This document shows, one piece after another, positions 27,057-37,997 of a DNA stretch of 64,000 nucleotides. Both the position numbers and the translations under genes were made by a program. The notes beneath the pieces are model-generated. The model ran no database searches. It had not been told where the DNA came from and worked only from the letters and a program-made list of their open reading frames with translations. The DNA is from an uncultured Legionella sp. Lineage in GTDB: Bacteria; Pseudomonadota; Gammaproteobacteria; Legionellales; Legionellaceae. The stretch is taken from contig CABHON010000007.1 in NCBI GenBank assembly GCA_902168255.1, forward strand, positions 17,059 to 81,058, in the 5' to 3' direction. Each line of letters opens with the position of its first letter. Position 1 is the first letter of the stretch.

Positions 27057-27731
27057 TTATCCACCCACACCTTGTTGCGCAGTTTCTTCAACTACCTTTT
27101 TCTTTTGAGGTAATACTTCGCCTTTAAATATCCAAACTTTTACGCCAATAATACCGTAAGTAGTTTTAGCACGCGCTGTTCCGTAGTCAACATTCGCACG
27201 GAAAGTATGAAGAGGAACACGTCCTTCTCTATACCATTCACTTCGAGCAATTTCAGCACCACCTAAACGACCACTAACGCAAATTTTAATACCTTTTGCT
27301 CCTGCTTTAAGGGCGCTTGAAACAGCCCGTTTCATAGCACGACGGAACATAACCCGGTTTTCTAATTGCTGCGCTACACTTTCAGCAACAAGAACTGAGT
27401 CAATTTCAGGTTTGCGTACTTCTTCAATATTGACATGAACTGGAACACCAAGGAGCTTAGTCATTTCTTGCTTAATGCCTTCAACACCGCCGCCTTTTTT
27501 CCCAATAATCACACCAGGTCTTGCACTATAAATAGTAATGCGAGCATTTTTAGCTGGTCTTTCAATAAGAATACGACTAATAGCAGCTTGCATTAATTTA
27601 TTTTTAAGATATTTTCTTGCGGTAATATCTTGATTTAATAAATCAGCATAATTGCCATCGGCATACCATTTGGAATTCCAATCTTCAACAATACCTAATC
27701 TGATGCCTTTTGGATGAACCTTCTGACCCAT
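27057..27731 (-). CDS. rpsC: 30S ribosomal protein S3
   Basis: 224 residues (E. coli 233). Starts [20 protein letters not shown]; the KH domain has [14 protein letters not shown] near 70-83; the C-terminal domain has [28 protein letters not shown] sequence near 153-176. S3 forms part of the mRNA entry helicase. It overlaps rplV by one base. Confidence 0.97.
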   Translation of the reverse strand: MGQKVHPKGIRLGIVEDWNSKWYADGNYADLLNQDITARKYLKNKLMQAAISRILIERPAKNARITIYSARPGVIIGKKGGGVEGIKQEMTKLLGVPVHVNIEEVRKPEIDSVLVAESVAQQLENRVMFRRAMKRAVSSALKAGAKGIKICVSGRLGGAEIARSEWYREGRVPLHTFRANVDYGTARAKTTYGIIGVKVWIFKGEVLPQKKKVVEETAQQGVGG

Positions 27732-28087
27732 TATTCAGCACCTCCGTTTACACTGCCAACTTCTGATAATTCAACTCTAATGTGACAGCTTCGTTTAGTA
27801 ATTCTATTACCGCGACCTTTAGCTCTGGCAAAAACTCTCTTTTGTGTAGGACCCGCGTTTACGGTAATACCTTGTACAACTAAATCGTCTATGTCAGAAC
27901 CTTCTAGGTTCTCTGCATTAGCCACAGCAGATTCAAGAACTTTTTTAATAAGTTCCGCACCTTTTTTTGTTGTAAAGCTTAGGATTTGTAACGCTTCACC
28001 TACAGGAAGCTTTCTAATCATATCGGCAACTAATCGCCCTTTTTGAGGGGAAAGATGCACATTTCTTAATGTTGCTGAAACTGCCAT
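27731..28087 (-). CDS. rplV: 50S ribosomal protein L22
   Basis: 118 residues, with [20 protein letters not shown] and [19 protein letters not shown], the beta-hairpin that lines the exit tunnel and where macrolide-resistance changes occur in other species. It is slightly longer than in E. coli (110). Confidence 0.97.
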   Translation of the reverse strand: MAVSATLRNVHLSPQKGRLVADMIRKLPVGEALQILSFTTKKGAELIKKVLESAVANAENLEGSDIDDLVVQGITVNAGPTQKRVFARAKGRGNRITKRSCHIRVELSEVGSVNGGAE

Positions 28088-28089
28088 TT

Positions 28090-28374
28090 TTACTTACCTT
28101 TATCTTTAGCTTTTTTATCGCCTGAGTGCCCTTTGAATGTCCGCGTAGCAGCAAACTCACCAAGTTTATGACCAACCATACCTTCAGTTATAAAAACGGG
28201 CACAAATATTTTTCCGTTATGCACTGCAATTGTAAGACCAACAAATTCTGGAAATATAGTTGAACGTCTTGACCAAGTTTTGATCGGACGCTTATCTTTT
28301 TTCTCTTGCGCCAATTCAACTTTATTCATCAAATGATGATCTATAAAAGGACCTTTCTTTATTGAACGAGACAC
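28090..28374 (-). CDS. rpsS: 30S ribosomal protein S19
   Basis: 94 residues, starting [19 protein letters not shown], with [20 protein letters not shown] and [17 protein letters not shown]19 is in the 30S head and pairs with S13. Two bases before rplV. Confidence 0.97.
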   Translation of the reverse strand: MSRSIKKGPFIDHHLMNKVELAQEKKDKRPIKTWSRRSTIFPEFVGLTIAVHNGKIFVPVFITEGMVGHKLGEFAATRTFKGHSGDKKAKDKGK

Positions 28375-28389
28375 TTCATTATCCCCATT

Positions 28390-29214
28390 TTATTTCTTTT
28401 TACGTGAACGCAATATCATTTTATCGGTTAATTTGTTATTGCGTGTCTTATAACCTTTAGTCGGTTGTCCCCATGGTGATACAGGATGACGTCCAGCAGA
28501 AGTTTTACCTTCACCACCACCGTGAGGGTGATCAACTGGGTTCATTGCTACCCCACGTACTGTTGGGCGTATACCTCTCCATCGAGAAGCACCGGCTTTA
28601 CCTAATACTTTTAAAGCATGCTCAGCATTGCCTACTTCACCAATGACAGCTTTACAAGCTGCCAAAACTTTTCTCATTTCACCTGATCGCAATCTTAAAG
28701 TCGCATGAGCGCCTTCTTTTGCAATGAGTTGTGCTGAACAACCAGCACTGCGAATCATTTGCGCACCTTTTCCAGGACGCAATTCAACACAATGAATTGT
28801 TGTACCTACAGGAATATTCTTTAGTGGCAAACAGTTTCCAATACTTATTGGAGCGCTTTCACCTGATTGAACTTCCATTCCAACTTCCAAACCTTTTGGA
28901 AGAATGATATAGCGTCTTTCGCCATCAGCATATAATAAAAGTGCAATGTTAGCAGATCGGTTAGGATCATATTCCATTCTTTCAACTTTTGCAGGAACAT
29001 CTTTATTTCTTTTAAAGTCAATAATACGGTATTGACGTTTGTGTCCACCACCTTGATGACGAACAGTAATACGCCCAGCACTATTTCTACCTGCTTTATT
29101 TACTAAAGTTTCAAGTAATGGAGCATAACCACTGCCAGTATGCAAATTCTTTCTACTGACTTTAATAACACCACGCCGCCCTGGGGAAGTGGGTTTTATC
29201 TTTTCTAATGCCAT
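28390..29214 (-). CDS. rplB: 50S ribosomal protein L2
   Basis: 274 residues (E. coli 273). Diagnostic parts are [35 protein letters not shown] and the C-terminal [20 protein letters not shown], including the histidine near the peptidyl-transferase centre. L2 is a primary 23S binder required for subunit joining. Confidence 0.98.
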   Translation of the reverse strand: MALEKIKPTSPGRRGVIKVSRKNLHTGSGYAPLLETLVNKAGRNSAGRITVRHQGGGHKRQYRIIDFKRNKDVPAKVERMEYDPNRSANIALLLYADGERRYIILPKGLEVGMEVQSGESAPISIGNCLPLKNIPVGTTIHCVELRPGKGAQMIRSAGCSAQLIAKEGAHATLRLRSGEMRKVLAACKAVIGEVGNAEHALKVLGKAGASRWRGIRPTVRGVAMNPVDHPHGGGEGKTSAGRHPVSPWGQPTKGYKTRNNKLTDKMILRSRKKK

Positions 29215-29219
29215 AAAAC

Positions 29220-29534
29220 TTACCCTGCCTCTGCAGTTGCAAAATTAATATCGCCTTCAGCCAAAGAAACATAGGCTTTTTTCCAATCCTGACGTTTACC
29301 TTGTCGAAGTGCAAATCGTTTTTTCTTTCCTTTCACATTAACAACAGTAACATCCTTTACCTTTACATTTTTAAAGAGCATTTCAATTGCTGCTTTAATT
29401 TCAGGCTTTGTTGCTGAACGAACAACTTTAAACACTATTTGTTTATGGCTATCCGCTACTGTTGCGCTTTTTTCTGAAACAATCGGACCCATTAAAACTT
29501 TAAAAAGTTTTTCTTTATGTGCCAAATGATGCAT
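29220..29534 (-). CDS. rplW: 50S ribosomal protein L23
   Basis: 104 residues, with [41 protein letters not shown] and [16 protein letters not shown]23 docks trigger factor and SRP at the tunnel exit. A few N-terminal residues (MHHLAHKE) precede the family core, and the next in-frame ATG would delete part of it. Confidence 0.97.
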   Translation of the reverse strand: MHHLAHKEKLFKVLMGPIVSEKSATVADSHKQIVFKVVRSATKPEIKAAIEMLFKNVKVKDVTVVNVKGKKKRFALRQGKRQDWKKAYVSLAEGDINFATAEAG

Positions 29535-29535
29535 A

Positions 29536-30186
29536 TTAAACCCCTCCTAACTGGTTGTTTAATACCTGCAACGCATCAGAAGTAATTAATACTGTTTCAT
29601 GGCGAATTAAAGAAATAGGATCAACACCTGCAACATCAACAATTTGAACATGCGGCAGATTTCTTGTTGCCAAGTACATATTTATATTCACATCTGAACA
29701 AATAATTAATAAGTCTTCTGCATTTAATTCAGGACTTTTCTTAACTAATTTACTTATATATTCTTTGAAAAATTTTGTTTTTGGTTTTTCACAATCAAAA
29801 TTTTCACATACAATTAAACGAGCTTGTCGATTTAACTCGGAGAGTATACTACAAATAGATTTTTTATACATCTTTTTGTTGATCTTTTGCTCATAATCTC
29901 TTGGCTTAGCAGCAAAAATCACACCACCTTTACGCCATAGGGGACTACGAATAGATCCTGCACGAGCACGACCTGTACCTTTTTGCCTCCATGGTTTTAT
30001 TCCACCACCACGGACTTCAGCACGAGTTTTTTGCGAAACTGTGCCCGCTCTCATTCTAGCTTGTAAAGCAACAACAACCTGATGTACCAAGCCTTCATTG
30101 TAATCACAATTAAAAACTGCTTCATTCACAGCTATCTTTTCGGCTGATTTACTTGAGCCGTTAATAGATATTAAATTTAGTTCCAT
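29536..30186 (-). CDS. rplD: 50S ribosomal protein L4
   Basis: 216 residues (E. coli 201). The tunnel loop is visible as [20 protein letters not shown], with [19 protein letters not shown]. In E. coli L4 represses the S10 operon in both transcription and translation. The middle is Lys/Asn-rich relative to family norms ([18 protein letters not shown]). It shares one base with rplC. Confidence 0.97.
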   Translation of the reverse strand: MELNLISINGSSKSAEKIAVNEAVFNCDYNEGLVHQVVVALQARMRAGTVSQKTRAEVRGGGIKPWRQKGTGRARAGSIRSPLWRKGGVIFAAKPRDYEQKINKKMYKKSICSILSELNRQARLIVCENFDCEKPKTKFFKEYISKLVKKSPELNAEDLLIICSDVNINMYLATRNLPHVQIVDVAGVDPISLIRHETVLITSDALQVLNNQLGGV

Positions 30187-30854
30187 TATTCACCACCTCT
30201 TACTGTATGCTTTTTAACAGAAGGTTTAATGGTAACACAATTGCCAGGAGCTCCAGGAATCGCCCCTTTGATAAGAAGAAGATTCTTTTCGGTATCTACT
30301 TTAACAATTTGTAAATTTTGTACTGTACAACGAACATCACCCATATGACCAGACATTTTCTTACCTTTGAAAACTCGACCTGGTGTTTGGTTTTGCCCAA
30401 TAGAACCTGGTACACGGTGGGAACGTGAGTTACCATGTGTATTATCTTGTGTTCTAAAGTTATAACGTTTAACTGTTCCAGCGAACCCTTTACCTTTGCT
30501 AGTACCAATCACATCAACATAATCTCCTTCAGAAAAAAGAGAAACCTCGAATGTTTGGCCTAAGTTCATAGATTTAAGTTGTTCGATCTCTTCTTGGGTT
30601 TCCATTCGAAACTCAAGCAACTCAAGTCCTGGCTCAACTTTAGCTTTAGCATAATGTCCAGCTAACGGCTTAGTTACACGGCTTACTTTTTGTGAACCAA
30701 AAGAAACCTGAACAGCATGATAGCCATCCGTTTCATCATTTTTTATTTGAGTTACCTGGTTAGGTAACACTTCAATTACAGAGACCGGCACAGATTGACC
30801 CGCTTCAAAAATACGTGTCATACCGCACTTACGGCCTATTAAACCCACTGACAT
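30186..30854 (-). CDS. rplC: 50S ribosomal protein L3
   Basis: 222 residues (E. coli 209): [20 protein letters not shown] at the start, [15 protein letters not shown], and the loop [20 protein letters not shown] near the peptidyl-transferase centre. The Gln that PrmB methylates in E. coli falls in this loop. Second gene of the S10 operon. Confidence 0.97.
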   Translation of the reverse strand: MSVGLIGRKCGMTRIFEAGQSVPVSVIEVLPNQVTQIKNDETDGYHAVQVSFGSQKVSRVTKPLAGHYAKAKVEPGLELLEFRMETQEEIEQLKSMNLGQTFEVSLFSEGDYVDVIGTSKGKGFAGTVKRYNFRTQDNTHGNSRSHRVPGSIGQNQTPGRVFKGKKMSGHMGDVRCTVQNLQIVKVDTEKNLLLIKGAIPGAPGNCVTIKPSVKKHTVRGGE

Positions 30855-30908
30855 TTTCTACCCCTCGCATCAAAAACATTATCAAAGATTGAATCTTGGA
30901 TAAAATCA

Positions 30909-31238
30909 CTAATCATCCAAGCTAATCTGAACCTCAACACCAGCTGCTAGATCTAGCTTCATTAAGGCGTCTACTGTTTTATCAGTTGGCTGAACAATAA
31001 CAATCAAACGTTTGTGTGTACGAATTTCATATTGATCACGCGCATCTTTATTAACATGAGGAGAGATCAATACTGTAATAATTTCCTTTCTTACTGGCAA
31101 GGGAATGGGACCCCGAATTTGGGCCCCAGTTCTTTTTGCCGTCTCAACTATTTCTTTTGTCGCTTGATCTATCAAGCGATGATCAAAAGACTTCAATCTG
31201 ATTTTAATGTTTTGATTTGCATTCATCGTGTTACTCAA
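30909..31238 (-). CDS. rpsJ: 30S ribosomal protein S10
   Basis: 109 residues: [40 protein letters not shown] and [12 protein letters not shown]. In E. coli S10 (NusE) also takes part in antitermination. Only three bases separate it from the tuf stop, so the S10 operon is continuous with the str operon and no separate S10 leader fits. Confidence 0.97.
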   Translation of the reverse strand: MSNTMNANQNIKIRLKSFDHRLIDQATKEIVETAKRTGAQIRGPIPLPVRKEIITVLISPHVNKDARDQYEIRTHKRLIVIVQPTDKTVDALMKLDLAAGVEVQISLDD

Positions 31239-31241
31239 TTA

Positions 31242-32435
31242 TTACTCAGTAATCTTAGCGACAACTCCCGCACCGACGGTACGACCGCCCTCACGGATAG
31301 CGAATCGAAGACCTTCTTCCATAGCGATAGGAGAAATCAATGTTACGCTAACTTCTACGTTATCACCAGGCATAACCATTTCTACACCTTCTTTCAATGT
31401 TACAACACCTGTTACGTCTGTTGTACGGAAGTAGAACTGTGGACGATATCCATTAAAGAATGGAGTATGACGACCACCTTCCTCTTTAGAAAGGATGTAG
31501 ACTTGTGCTTCAAATTTTGTATGAGGTGTAATTGAACCTGGCTTAGCTAAAACTTGTCCACGCTCAACTTCATCACGCTTTGTACCGCGTAAGAGAACCC
31601 CTACGTTATCCCCTGCTTGACCTTGATCAAGCAATTTTCTGAACATTTCAACCCCTGTACAGGTTGTTTTTGTTGTATCTTTTAGACCAACGATTTCAAT
31701 TTCTTCACCAACTTTAACGATTCCTCGCTCAACACGGCCAGTTACTACTGTACCACGACCAGAAATAGAGAATACATCTTCAATTGGTAATAAGAAAGGT
31801 TGATCAACATCACGTGCTGGATCTTCTAAATATGAATCTAAAGCTTCCAACAATTTAAGAACAGCAGGAACACCGATTTCGCTGCTATCACCTTCAATTG
31901 CTTTCAATGCAGAACCAGTAATAACAGGTATTTCATCTCCAGGGAAACCATAGTGAGTTAACAAATCACGAACTTCCATTTCAACCAACTCTAAAAGTTC
32001 TTTATCATCAACCATATCTGCTTTGTTTAAGAAAACAACAATCTTTGGCACACCAACCTGGCGAGCTAACAAGATGTGTTCACGAGTCTGAGGCATAGGA
32101 CCATCAGCAGCAGAAACAACAAGAATAGCGGCATCCATCTGAGCAGCACCCGTGATCATGTTTTTAACATAGTCAGCGTGTCCTGGGCAGTCTACGTGGC
32201 CATAATGACGTTGTTTAGTTTGGTATTCAACGTGAGCTGTATTAATAGTAATACCACGTGCTCTTTCTTCTGGAGCAGCATCAATCTTATCGTAAGGCAC
32301 ATAAGATCCACCGCCAAAAGTTTCACCAGCTACTTTAGTGATAGCTGCAGTCAATGTTGTTTTACCATGATCCACGTGACCAATTGTTCCCACGTTCATG
32401 TGGGTTAATGTTCTTTCAAATTTTGCCTTAGCCAT
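31242..32435 (-). CDS. tuf: Elongation factor Tu
   Basis: 397 residues. GTPase motifs are intact: GHVDHGKTT (G1, about 19-27), [12 protein letters not shown] (G3), NKADMVDD (G4) and SALKAIEGD (G5). EF-Tu brings aminoacyl-tRNA to the A site. It lies between fusA and rpsJ. A second tuf copy is common in gammaproteobacteria but none is seen in this window. Confidence 0.98.
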   Translation of the reverse strand: MAKAKFERTLTHMNVGTIGHVDHGKTTLTAAITKVAGETFGGGSYVPYDKIDAAPEERARGITINTAHVEYQTKQRHYGHVDCPGHADYVKNMITGAAQMDAAILVVSAADGPMPQTREHILLARQVGVPKIVVFLNKADMVDDKELLELVEMEVRDLLTHYGFPGDEIPVITGSALKAIEGDSSEIGVPAVLKLLEALDSYLEDPARDVDQPFLLPIEDVFSISGRGTVVTGRVERGIVKVGEEIEIVGLKDTTKTTCTGVEMFRKLLDQGQAGDNVGVLLRGTKRDEVERGQVLAKPGSITPHTKFEAQVYILSKEEGGRHTPFFNGYRPQFYFRTTDVTGVVTLKEGVEMVMPGDNVEVSVTLISPIAMEEGLRFAIREGGRTVGAGVVAKITE

Positions 32436-32482
32436 TTGTTGCCACCTCTTTGTTTTTAATTAACATGTACTATTATATAAAA

Positions 32483-34576
32483 TTATTTTCTATCAATCAC
32501 TGCTTCAGCAATGTTTTTAGGTGCTTCCATATACTTGGAGAATTCCATTGTATATGTCGCGCGACCTTGTGTTGCTGAACGTAAGTCCGTTGCATACCCA
32601 AACATTTCTGCTAATGGTACTTCTGCACGAACTGTCTTTCCTGCTGGAGCGTCTTCCATACCTTGAACAATACCTCTTCGGCGGTTCAAGTCCCCCATCA
32701 CGTCTCCCATATAATCTTCAGGAGTTACTACTTCAACTTTCATAATAGGTTCTAATAATATTGGATTTGCATTGGCTGCGCCTTGCTTGAACCCCATTGA
32801 CCCTGCTATTTTGAAAGCCATTTCGCTAGAATCCACTTCGTGGAAAGAACCATCAAATAATGTAACTTTCACGTCTACTACTGGATAACCTGCGATAACA
32901 CCATTTTCCATTTGTTCTTTAATACCTTTATCGACAGCTGGAATATATTCCTTCGGAACTGCTCCACCAACAATGGCATTTTCAAACACATATCCAGAGC
33001 CTGGCTCACCCGGCTCAATTTTCAACCATACATGACCGTACTGACCACGTCCACCAGATTGACGAACAAATTTACCTTCTTGTTCAACTGATTTCTTAAT
33101 TGTTTCTCTATACGCCACTTGAGGTTTACCAACATTTGCTTCCACCCCAAACTCACGTTTCATACGGTCAACAATAATTTCAAGGTGCAACTCACCCATT
33201 CCTTCAATAATTGTTTGACCTGATTCTTCATCAGTATGCACTCTGAAAGAAGGATCTTCTTGAGCTAACTTACCTAAAGCAATACCCATTTTTTCTTGAT
33301 CGGGTTTTGTTTTAGGTTCAACAGCAACAGCAATAACTGGCTCAGGAAATTCCATACGTTCTAAAGTCACAATATGATCTTCAGAACATAATGTATCACC
33401 TGTTGTAACTGTCTTTAATCCTACAGCAGCTGCGATATCGCCAGCTCTTACTTCTTTAATCTCTTCACGAGTATTAGCATGCATCTGCAAAATACGACCA
33501 ATACGTTCTCTTTTGCCTTTTACAGGATTATAAACGCTATCACCTGCTTTAAGGACGCCAGAGTATACTCTAAAGAAGGTTAAAGTTCCAACATACGGGT
33601 CTGTAGCAATTTTAAATGCTAATGCTGAAAAAGGTTCATCATAAGAAGCATGTCTTTCCATTTCATTATCATCTTCATCCACCCCTTTAACTGCAGGAAT
33701 ATCTAATGGAGAAGGAAGAAATTCAATGACAGCATCCAATACAGATTGAACACCTTTATTCTTGAATGCTGAACCACAAAGCATAGGAACAACTTCACTT
33801 ATCAATGTTCGAGCTCTTAATCCTTCGCGAATTTCTTGCTCAGTTAATTCAACACCTTCAAGGTATTTTTCCATTAAAGTTTCATTTGCTTCAGCAGCAG
33901 CTTCAACTAATTTTGTGCGCCATTCTTCAGCAGCTTCTTTTAATTCTTCAGGAATTTCCTTAAGATCAAAAGTCATTCCTTTATTTTCTTCATGCCAGTA
34001 GATTGCTTTCATTCGAATAAGATCAACTACACCAGCAAAATTATCTTCAGCACCAATAGGCAACTGAACAGGAACAGGGTTAGAACCTAAACGGTTTTTA
34101 ATTTGATCAACAACACGATAAAAGTTCGCGCCCATTCTATCCATTTTATTAACAAACGCCAATCGAGGTACGCCATATTTATTTGCTTGTCGCCAAACTG
34201 TTTCAGATTGAGGTTCTACACCAGCAACAGAGTCAAATACAGCTACAGCACCATCCAACACTCTCAATGAACGTTCAACTTCAATTGTAAAGTCTACGTG
34301 TCCTGGGGTATCAATAATATTAATACGGTGTAGAGGAAACTGTTTCTCAGAACCACTCCAGAAACAAGTAGTTGCTGCCGCAGTAATAGTAATTCCACGT
34401 TCTTGCTCTTGTTCCATCCAGTCCATTGTTGCTGTACCTTCGTGTACTTCTCCAATCTTATGAGATACACCAGTATAGAATAGTACACGCTCTGTTGTTG
34501 TGGTTTTTCCCGCATCAATATGCGCCATAATACCAATATTGCGATAATGTGCTAACGGAATGACTTGTTGACTCAC
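32483..34576 (-). CDS. fusA: Elongation factor G
   Basis: 697 residues, a translocase GTPase. G1 is [15 protein letters not shown] (about 18-32), G3 [17 protein letters not shown]4 NKMDRMG. Domain IV holds the conserved [11 protein letters not shown]. It lies 14 bases from rpsG and 47 from tuf. Confidence 0.98.
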   Translation of the reverse strand: MSQQVIPLAHYRNIGIMAHIDAGKTTTTERVLFYTGVSHKIGEVHEGTATMDWMEQEQERGITITAAATTCFWSGSEKQFPLHRINIIDTPGHVDFTIEVERSLRVLDGAVAVFDSVAGVEPQSETVWRQANKYGVPRLAFVNKMDRMGANFYRVVDQIKNRLGSNPVPVQLPIGAEDNFAGVVDLIRMKAIYWHEENKGMTFDLKEIPEELKEAAEEWRTKLVEAAAEANETLMEKYLEGVELTEQEIREGLRARTLISEVVPMLCGSAFKNKGVQSVLDAVIEFLPSPLDIPAVKGVDEDDNEMERHASYDEPFSALAFKIATDPYVGTLTFFRVYSGVLKAGDSVYNPVKGKRERIGRILQMHANTREEIKEVRAGDIAAAVGLKTVTTGDTLCSEDHIVTLERMEFPEPVIAVAVEPKTKPDQEKMGIALGKLAQEDPSFRVHTDEESGQTIIEGMGELHLEIIVDRMKREFGVEANVGKPQVAYRETIKKSVEQEGKFVRQSGGRGQYGHVWLKIEPGEPGSGYVFENAIVGGAVPKEYIPAVDKGIKEQMENGVIAGYPVVDVKVTLFDGSFHEVDSSEMAFKIAGSMGFKQGAANANPILLEPIMKVEVVTPEDYMGDVMGDLNRRRGIVQGMEDAPAGKTVRAEVPLAEMFGYATDLRSATQGRATYTMEFSKYMEAPKNIAEAVIDRK

Positions 34577-34589
34577 AATGCTTTACCTC

Positions 34590-35132
34590 TTAATTCCATC
34601 GAAAATGTGCAAACGCTTGGTTCGCTTTAGCCATACGATGAGTTTCTTCACGTTTCTTAACTGAATTACCCTTATTATCAAGCGCTTCTAAAAGCTCACC
34701 TGTTAAACGAAGTAACATACCTTTCTCACCACGATTTCTTGAGGCTTGAATAATCCAACGCATAGCCAAAGCCATACCACGTTGTTCTTTTACTTCAACA
34801 GGAATCTGGTAAGTTGCCCCACCAACTCGTCGAGAACGAACTTCAACATTAGGACGAACGTTATCAAGTGCTTGTTCAAAATAGAACAAAGGACTAACAC
34901 TACCAGCACTACCGCCTTCACCAGAATCACCTTCGCCGCTTTTATCAGCTTGGGCTTCTTTTCGACGACTTGCTTTTTCGTTTAGGATATCCAAAGCACC
35001 ATATACAACTTTCTCAGCTGTTGACTTTTTACCATCCAACATTAAAACGTTAATGAATTTGGCAAGCACTAGACTTCCAAACTTAGGATCAGGCAAAATT
35101 TCTCGTTTGGCCGCTACTCTTCTTCTTGGCAT
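34590..35132 (-). CDS. rpsG: 30S ribosomal protein S7 with a Gly/Ser/acidic insert
   Basis: 180 residues, against 156-179 in E. coli strains. The core is standard ([54 protein letters not shown]). Between residues about 55 and 80 there is an extra segment of Lys/Gln then Gly/Ser/Asp/Glu ([15 protein letters not shown]), which lies in the helix 2-3 region. S7 nucleates the 30S head, contacts E-site tRNA and in E. coli regulates the str operon. Similar insertions occur in other Legionellales S7 proteins as far as I recall. Confidence 0.97.
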   Translation of the reverse strand: MPRRRVAAKREILPDPKFGSLVLAKFINVLMLDGKKSTAEKVVYGALDILNEKASRRKEAQADKSGEGDSGEGGSAGSVSPLFYFEQALDNVRPNVEVRSRRVGGATYQIPVEVKEQRGMALAMRWIIQASRNRGEKGMLLRLTGELLEALDNKGNSVKKREETHRMAKANQAFAHFRWN

Positions 35133-35144
35133 GATTATTACCTA

Positions 35145-35531
35145 TTACTTCTTATCTTTATCTTTTGGTCTTTTCGTTCCATATTTAGAACGACCTTGTT
35201 TTCGATCATTAACACCTGATGTGTCTAGACTTCCGCGAACTGTATGATAACGAACACCAGGTAGGTCCTTCACACGTCCTCCACGAATAAGAACAACCGA
35301 GTGCTCTTGCAAATTATGTCCTTCGCCACCAATATAAGAAGTCACTTCATAACCATTGGTCAAGCGAACACGAGCTACTTTACGCATTGCCGAGTTCGGC
35401 TTCTTAGGTGTAGTAGTATACACTCTTGTACACACACCACGTTTTTGGGGACATTTTTCCAGCGCAGGAACTGTACTTTTGTCTCGAGATAACACTCTTG
35501 GTTTTCTCACTAACTGATTTACCGTAGCCAT
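35145..35531 (-). CDS. rpsL: 30S ribosomal protein S12
   Basis: 128 residues from the ATG at 35531 ([19 protein letters not shown]). The longer upstream frame adds residues never found in S12 and the start here matches the family. Lys43, the streptomycin-sensitivity position, is wild type in [14 protein letters not shown]12 monitors codon-anticodon pairing. First gene of the superoperon, transcribed from the promoter at 35616-35644. Confidence 0.97.
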   Translation of the reverse strand: MATVNQLVRKPRVLSRDKSTVPALEKCPQKRGVCTRVYTTTPKKPNSAMRKVARVRLTNGYEVTSYIGGEGHNLQEHSVVLIRGGRVKDLPGVRYHTVRGSLDTSGVNDRKQGRSKYGTKRPKDKDKK

Positions 35532-35615
35532 TATTAAGAAAAACTCCAATAATTTAAAAATTCCAAATATCCCCTCATCGCATGCGCGTAGCACCCCCAG
35601 GGGTAAAGAGGCGGT

Positions 35616-35644
35616 ATTCTATATAAATGACAACTACTTGTCAA
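35616..35644 (-). promoter_or_regulatory. str operon promoter
   Basis: On the minus strand TTGACA (35644-35639) and TAGAAT (35621-35616) are spaced by 17 bases, 85 bases before the S12 ATG. The -35 is a perfect consensus. This probably drives rpsL-rpsG-fusA-tuf and onward. Confidence 0.75.
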
Positions 35645-35932
35645 CAACCCTATCGAAACTTTCTCAGGTTGGGCAGTATAAATATTCACTATACCCTGGC
35701 TTTGAGAGAAGATATAATGAATCCATTCGAAAAGTGATTTATCCAAATTTAAAAAATTAAGATTTAGTTGGAGAGATTATAAAAGTATATTTTACTGAAC
35801 TTCAAGAAATAAAAAAAAGAAAGTGCTCTACCCAACCATACTAGATGATAAAAATTTTATCCATACAAAATCTCAACAGCTTATAATGTCTTATGAGCTC
35901 GATAAGGGTTTATTTATAAAGCTTACTGCACA
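35645..35932. other. Intergenic spacer between rpsL promoter and deoB
   Basis: About 290 AT-rich bases. Short ORFs have no ribosome binding site. No terminator or RNA gene was seen. Confidence 0.45.
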
Positions 35933-37129
35933 TTAAATAAAGGAAATCCCTTCATTTATAGGTTCAATTCCCATCCACGTAGCAATGGATTGTCCAATAT
36001 CAGCAAACGTTTCTCGACGGCCGATCCACTGAGATTTAATATTGGGACCAAAAAAGATAGCCGGAATATGTTCGCGTGTATGATCACTTCCAGGAAAAGT
36101 GGGATCACAACCATGATCAGCAGTTAACACAACTGCATCTCCTTCTTTTAATAAGGCTTCTAATTCCGGTAAACGTTGATCAAAAGCTTCCAAAGCTGCA
36201 GCATAACCAGCTGTATCACGTCTATGACCATATTGAGAATCAAAATCTACAAAGTTAGTAAAAATCAAACAGTCGTCTGGTGTGTTTTTTAATGCGGCTA
36301 ATGTCGCATCGAATAATGCCATATTACCATCAGCGGTAATGACTTGAGTTGTTCCACGATGGGCAAATATATCATCTGTTTTACCAATCGCAATTACTTC
36401 TTTTCCCGCTGTTTTTAAGCAGTCTAATAAAGTATCGGCAGGAGGTAAAACAGCATAGTCATGACGGTTGCCTGTACGTTTAAAACTGCCAACCTCGCCA
36501 ATAAAAGGACGAGCAATAACACGTCCAATATTGTAAGGGTCTACCAATTTTCGCGCAATTTTACACAGTTCATACAGGCGCTCTAGACCAAAATATTCCT
36601 CATGGGCTGCAATTTGAAATACACTATCTGCTGAAGTATATACAATAGGTTTTAATGTTCGAATATGTTCTTCACCCAAATCTCTAATAATATCAGTGCC
36701 TGAGGCATGCATATTTCCTAAAATGCCAGGCAGCTTAGCTTCTTGAATAAATTGCTGGATTAACTCTGCTGGAAAACAAGGTGAGGTGGTCGCAAAATAA
36801 CCCCATGGAGTTCTCACTGGAACACCCGCAATTTCCCAATGTCCACTAGGCGTATCTTTTCCAACACTTTGCTCAACCGCATAACCCCACAAACTTTGAG
36901 GCTCTTCTATTATGGGACAACCAGCTAAAAGTGTACCACTGCTGGCTAATACTACATTTTGTAACCCTAATCGGCACAAATTAGGGATATAAAGCGGTTT
37001 TTGGCGAACATCCTGACAGTATTGTGCAATATGACCTAAAGTATTTGCTCCTGCATCACCATATTCTTTCGCGTCTAAACTCGCCCCCACACCTAATGAA
37101 TCCATTAATAATACACATGTTCTTGGCAT
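35933..37129 (-). CDS. deoB: Phosphopentomutase
   Basis: 398 residues, converting (deoxy)ribose 1-phosphate to the 5-phosphate in nucleoside salvage. Alkaline-phosphatase-fold metal ligands show as [10 protein letters not shown] (Asp near residue 9), [13 protein letters not shown] (phosphoryl-acceptor Thr near residue 93), [21 protein letters not shown] late in the protein (about 335-355). Length fits DeoB (about 400). It stands alone between the str operon and small uncertain ORFs. Confidence 0.95.
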   Translation of the reverse strand: MPRTCVLLMDSLGVGASLDAKEYGDAGANTLGHIAQYCQDVRQKPLYIPNLCRLGLQNVVLASSGTLLAGCPIIEEPQSLWGYAVEQSVGKDTPSGHWEIAGVPVRTPWGYFATTSPCFPAELIQQFIQEAKLPGILGNMHASGTDIIRDLGEEHIRTLKPIVYTSADSVFQIAAHEEYFGLERLYELCKIARKLVDPYNIGRVIARPFIGEVGSFKRTGNRHDYAVLPPADTLLDCLKTAGKEVIAIGKTDDIFAHRGTTQVITADGNMALFDATLAALKNTPDDCLIFTNFVDFDSQYGHRRDTAGYAAALEAFDQRLPELEALLKEGDAVVLTADHGCDPTFPGSDHTREHIPAIFFGPNIKSQWIGRRETFADIGQSIATWMGIEPINEGISFI

Positions 37130-37264
37130 TTCTATATAAACCGTTTTATTTAATATTGAAGGGAAGTTTTACACGCCCACCCTCTTTTTGTCAAAATAAA
37201 GTATTGCTGAAGAAAAAGAATCTCGCATACAATACCGCTTTTTTGTGATAATCGTTTTATTAAT

Positions 37265-37555
37265 ATGAAATTAAAAACCACCTCTACAATTTTTATGATA
37301 AGTACCATTTTGGCTGACGTCGATGCAACTAAGAATATCGATAATACAGGAATAGCACTTATAAAATACGTAGGTATAGCCATAGCTAGTTCTCTATGCT
37401 TATGTCTGCTTGTTGGCGCAATTATGGAGTGCTTTTCTCCCGAAAATAATTGTCGTAGCTTCTGGAAAAATATCAATAAGAGAAGAGTGCACCCTGAAAT
37501 TATCTCTCAGGATAATCTTCCTCCAACACTTTCAGTTACGATTTCATCCGTCTAA
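37265..37555 (+). CDS. Possible small membrane protein, 96 aa
   Basis: One predicted membrane helix at about 31-53 (YVGIAIASSLCLCLLVGAIM) after a short polar N-terminus, then a basic, Cys-containing tail. No ribosome binding site precedes the ATG and a minus-strand ORF overlaps it, so it may not be expressed. Not recognised; keep as doubtful. Confidence 0.35.
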   Translation: MKLKTTSTIFMISTILADVDATKNIDNTGIALIKYVGIAIASSLCLCLLVGAIMECFSPENNCRSFWKNINKRRVHPEIISQDNLPPTLSVTISSV

Positions 37556-37572
37556 CACTGCCAAGGCTACTT

Positions 37573-37857
37573 TCATTGTGGATGTACAGAAGCGTTTTTT
37601 GTTAATACTCGCCTTAATAATAATGAGGGAAGTGCTGGTTGATTGTTTTTTTCGCCTTTTCTCTTAAGCGGGCAAAAAATTCCAGGTTTAGCTGGAGGCG
37701 TGGGAGGACGATTAGGAATCGTAGGATCTACCCCATTAATAATCAATTTTTCTAGATTTGAAAGTTCATTTGACCTTTCCTGGTTAGCAGTTGTTAATGC
37801 AATACCATCAATTCTATCCAATTCCCCAGCACTTTTCTTGCGTTGCGAAAAAAACAT
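37573..37857 (-). CDS. Possible small soluble protein, 94 aa
   Basis: Polar, Pro-rich in the middle (VDPTIPNRPPTPPAKPGIFC) with a basic C-terminus; no signal peptide. It converges with the previous ORF. Start signals are poor, and an ORF on the other strand covers much of it. Included only because the composition looks protein-like. Confidence 0.3.
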   Translation of the reverse strand: MFFSQRKKSAGELDRIDGIALTTANQERSNELSNLEKLIINGVDPTIPNRPPTPPAKPGIFCPLKRKGEKNNQPALPSLLLRRVLTKNASVHPQ

Positions 37858-37934
37858 ATTGCTTGATTACTTTTTATTTATAAATCGATCATTGTATCAT
37901 CAAATACTTAATAAAATCTGAACATTGTTTGTTT

Positions 37935-37963
37935 TTGACAAAGCCTGCCTGCATCGGTAGAAT
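37935..37963 (+). promoter_or_regulatory. typA promoter
   Basis: TTGACA (37935-37940), 17 bases, TAGAAT (37958-37963), 34 bases before the typA ATG. Confidence 0.75.
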
Positions 37964-37997
37964 GGTTCGTTTTTACTAAAATGAACAAGCAAACAAT

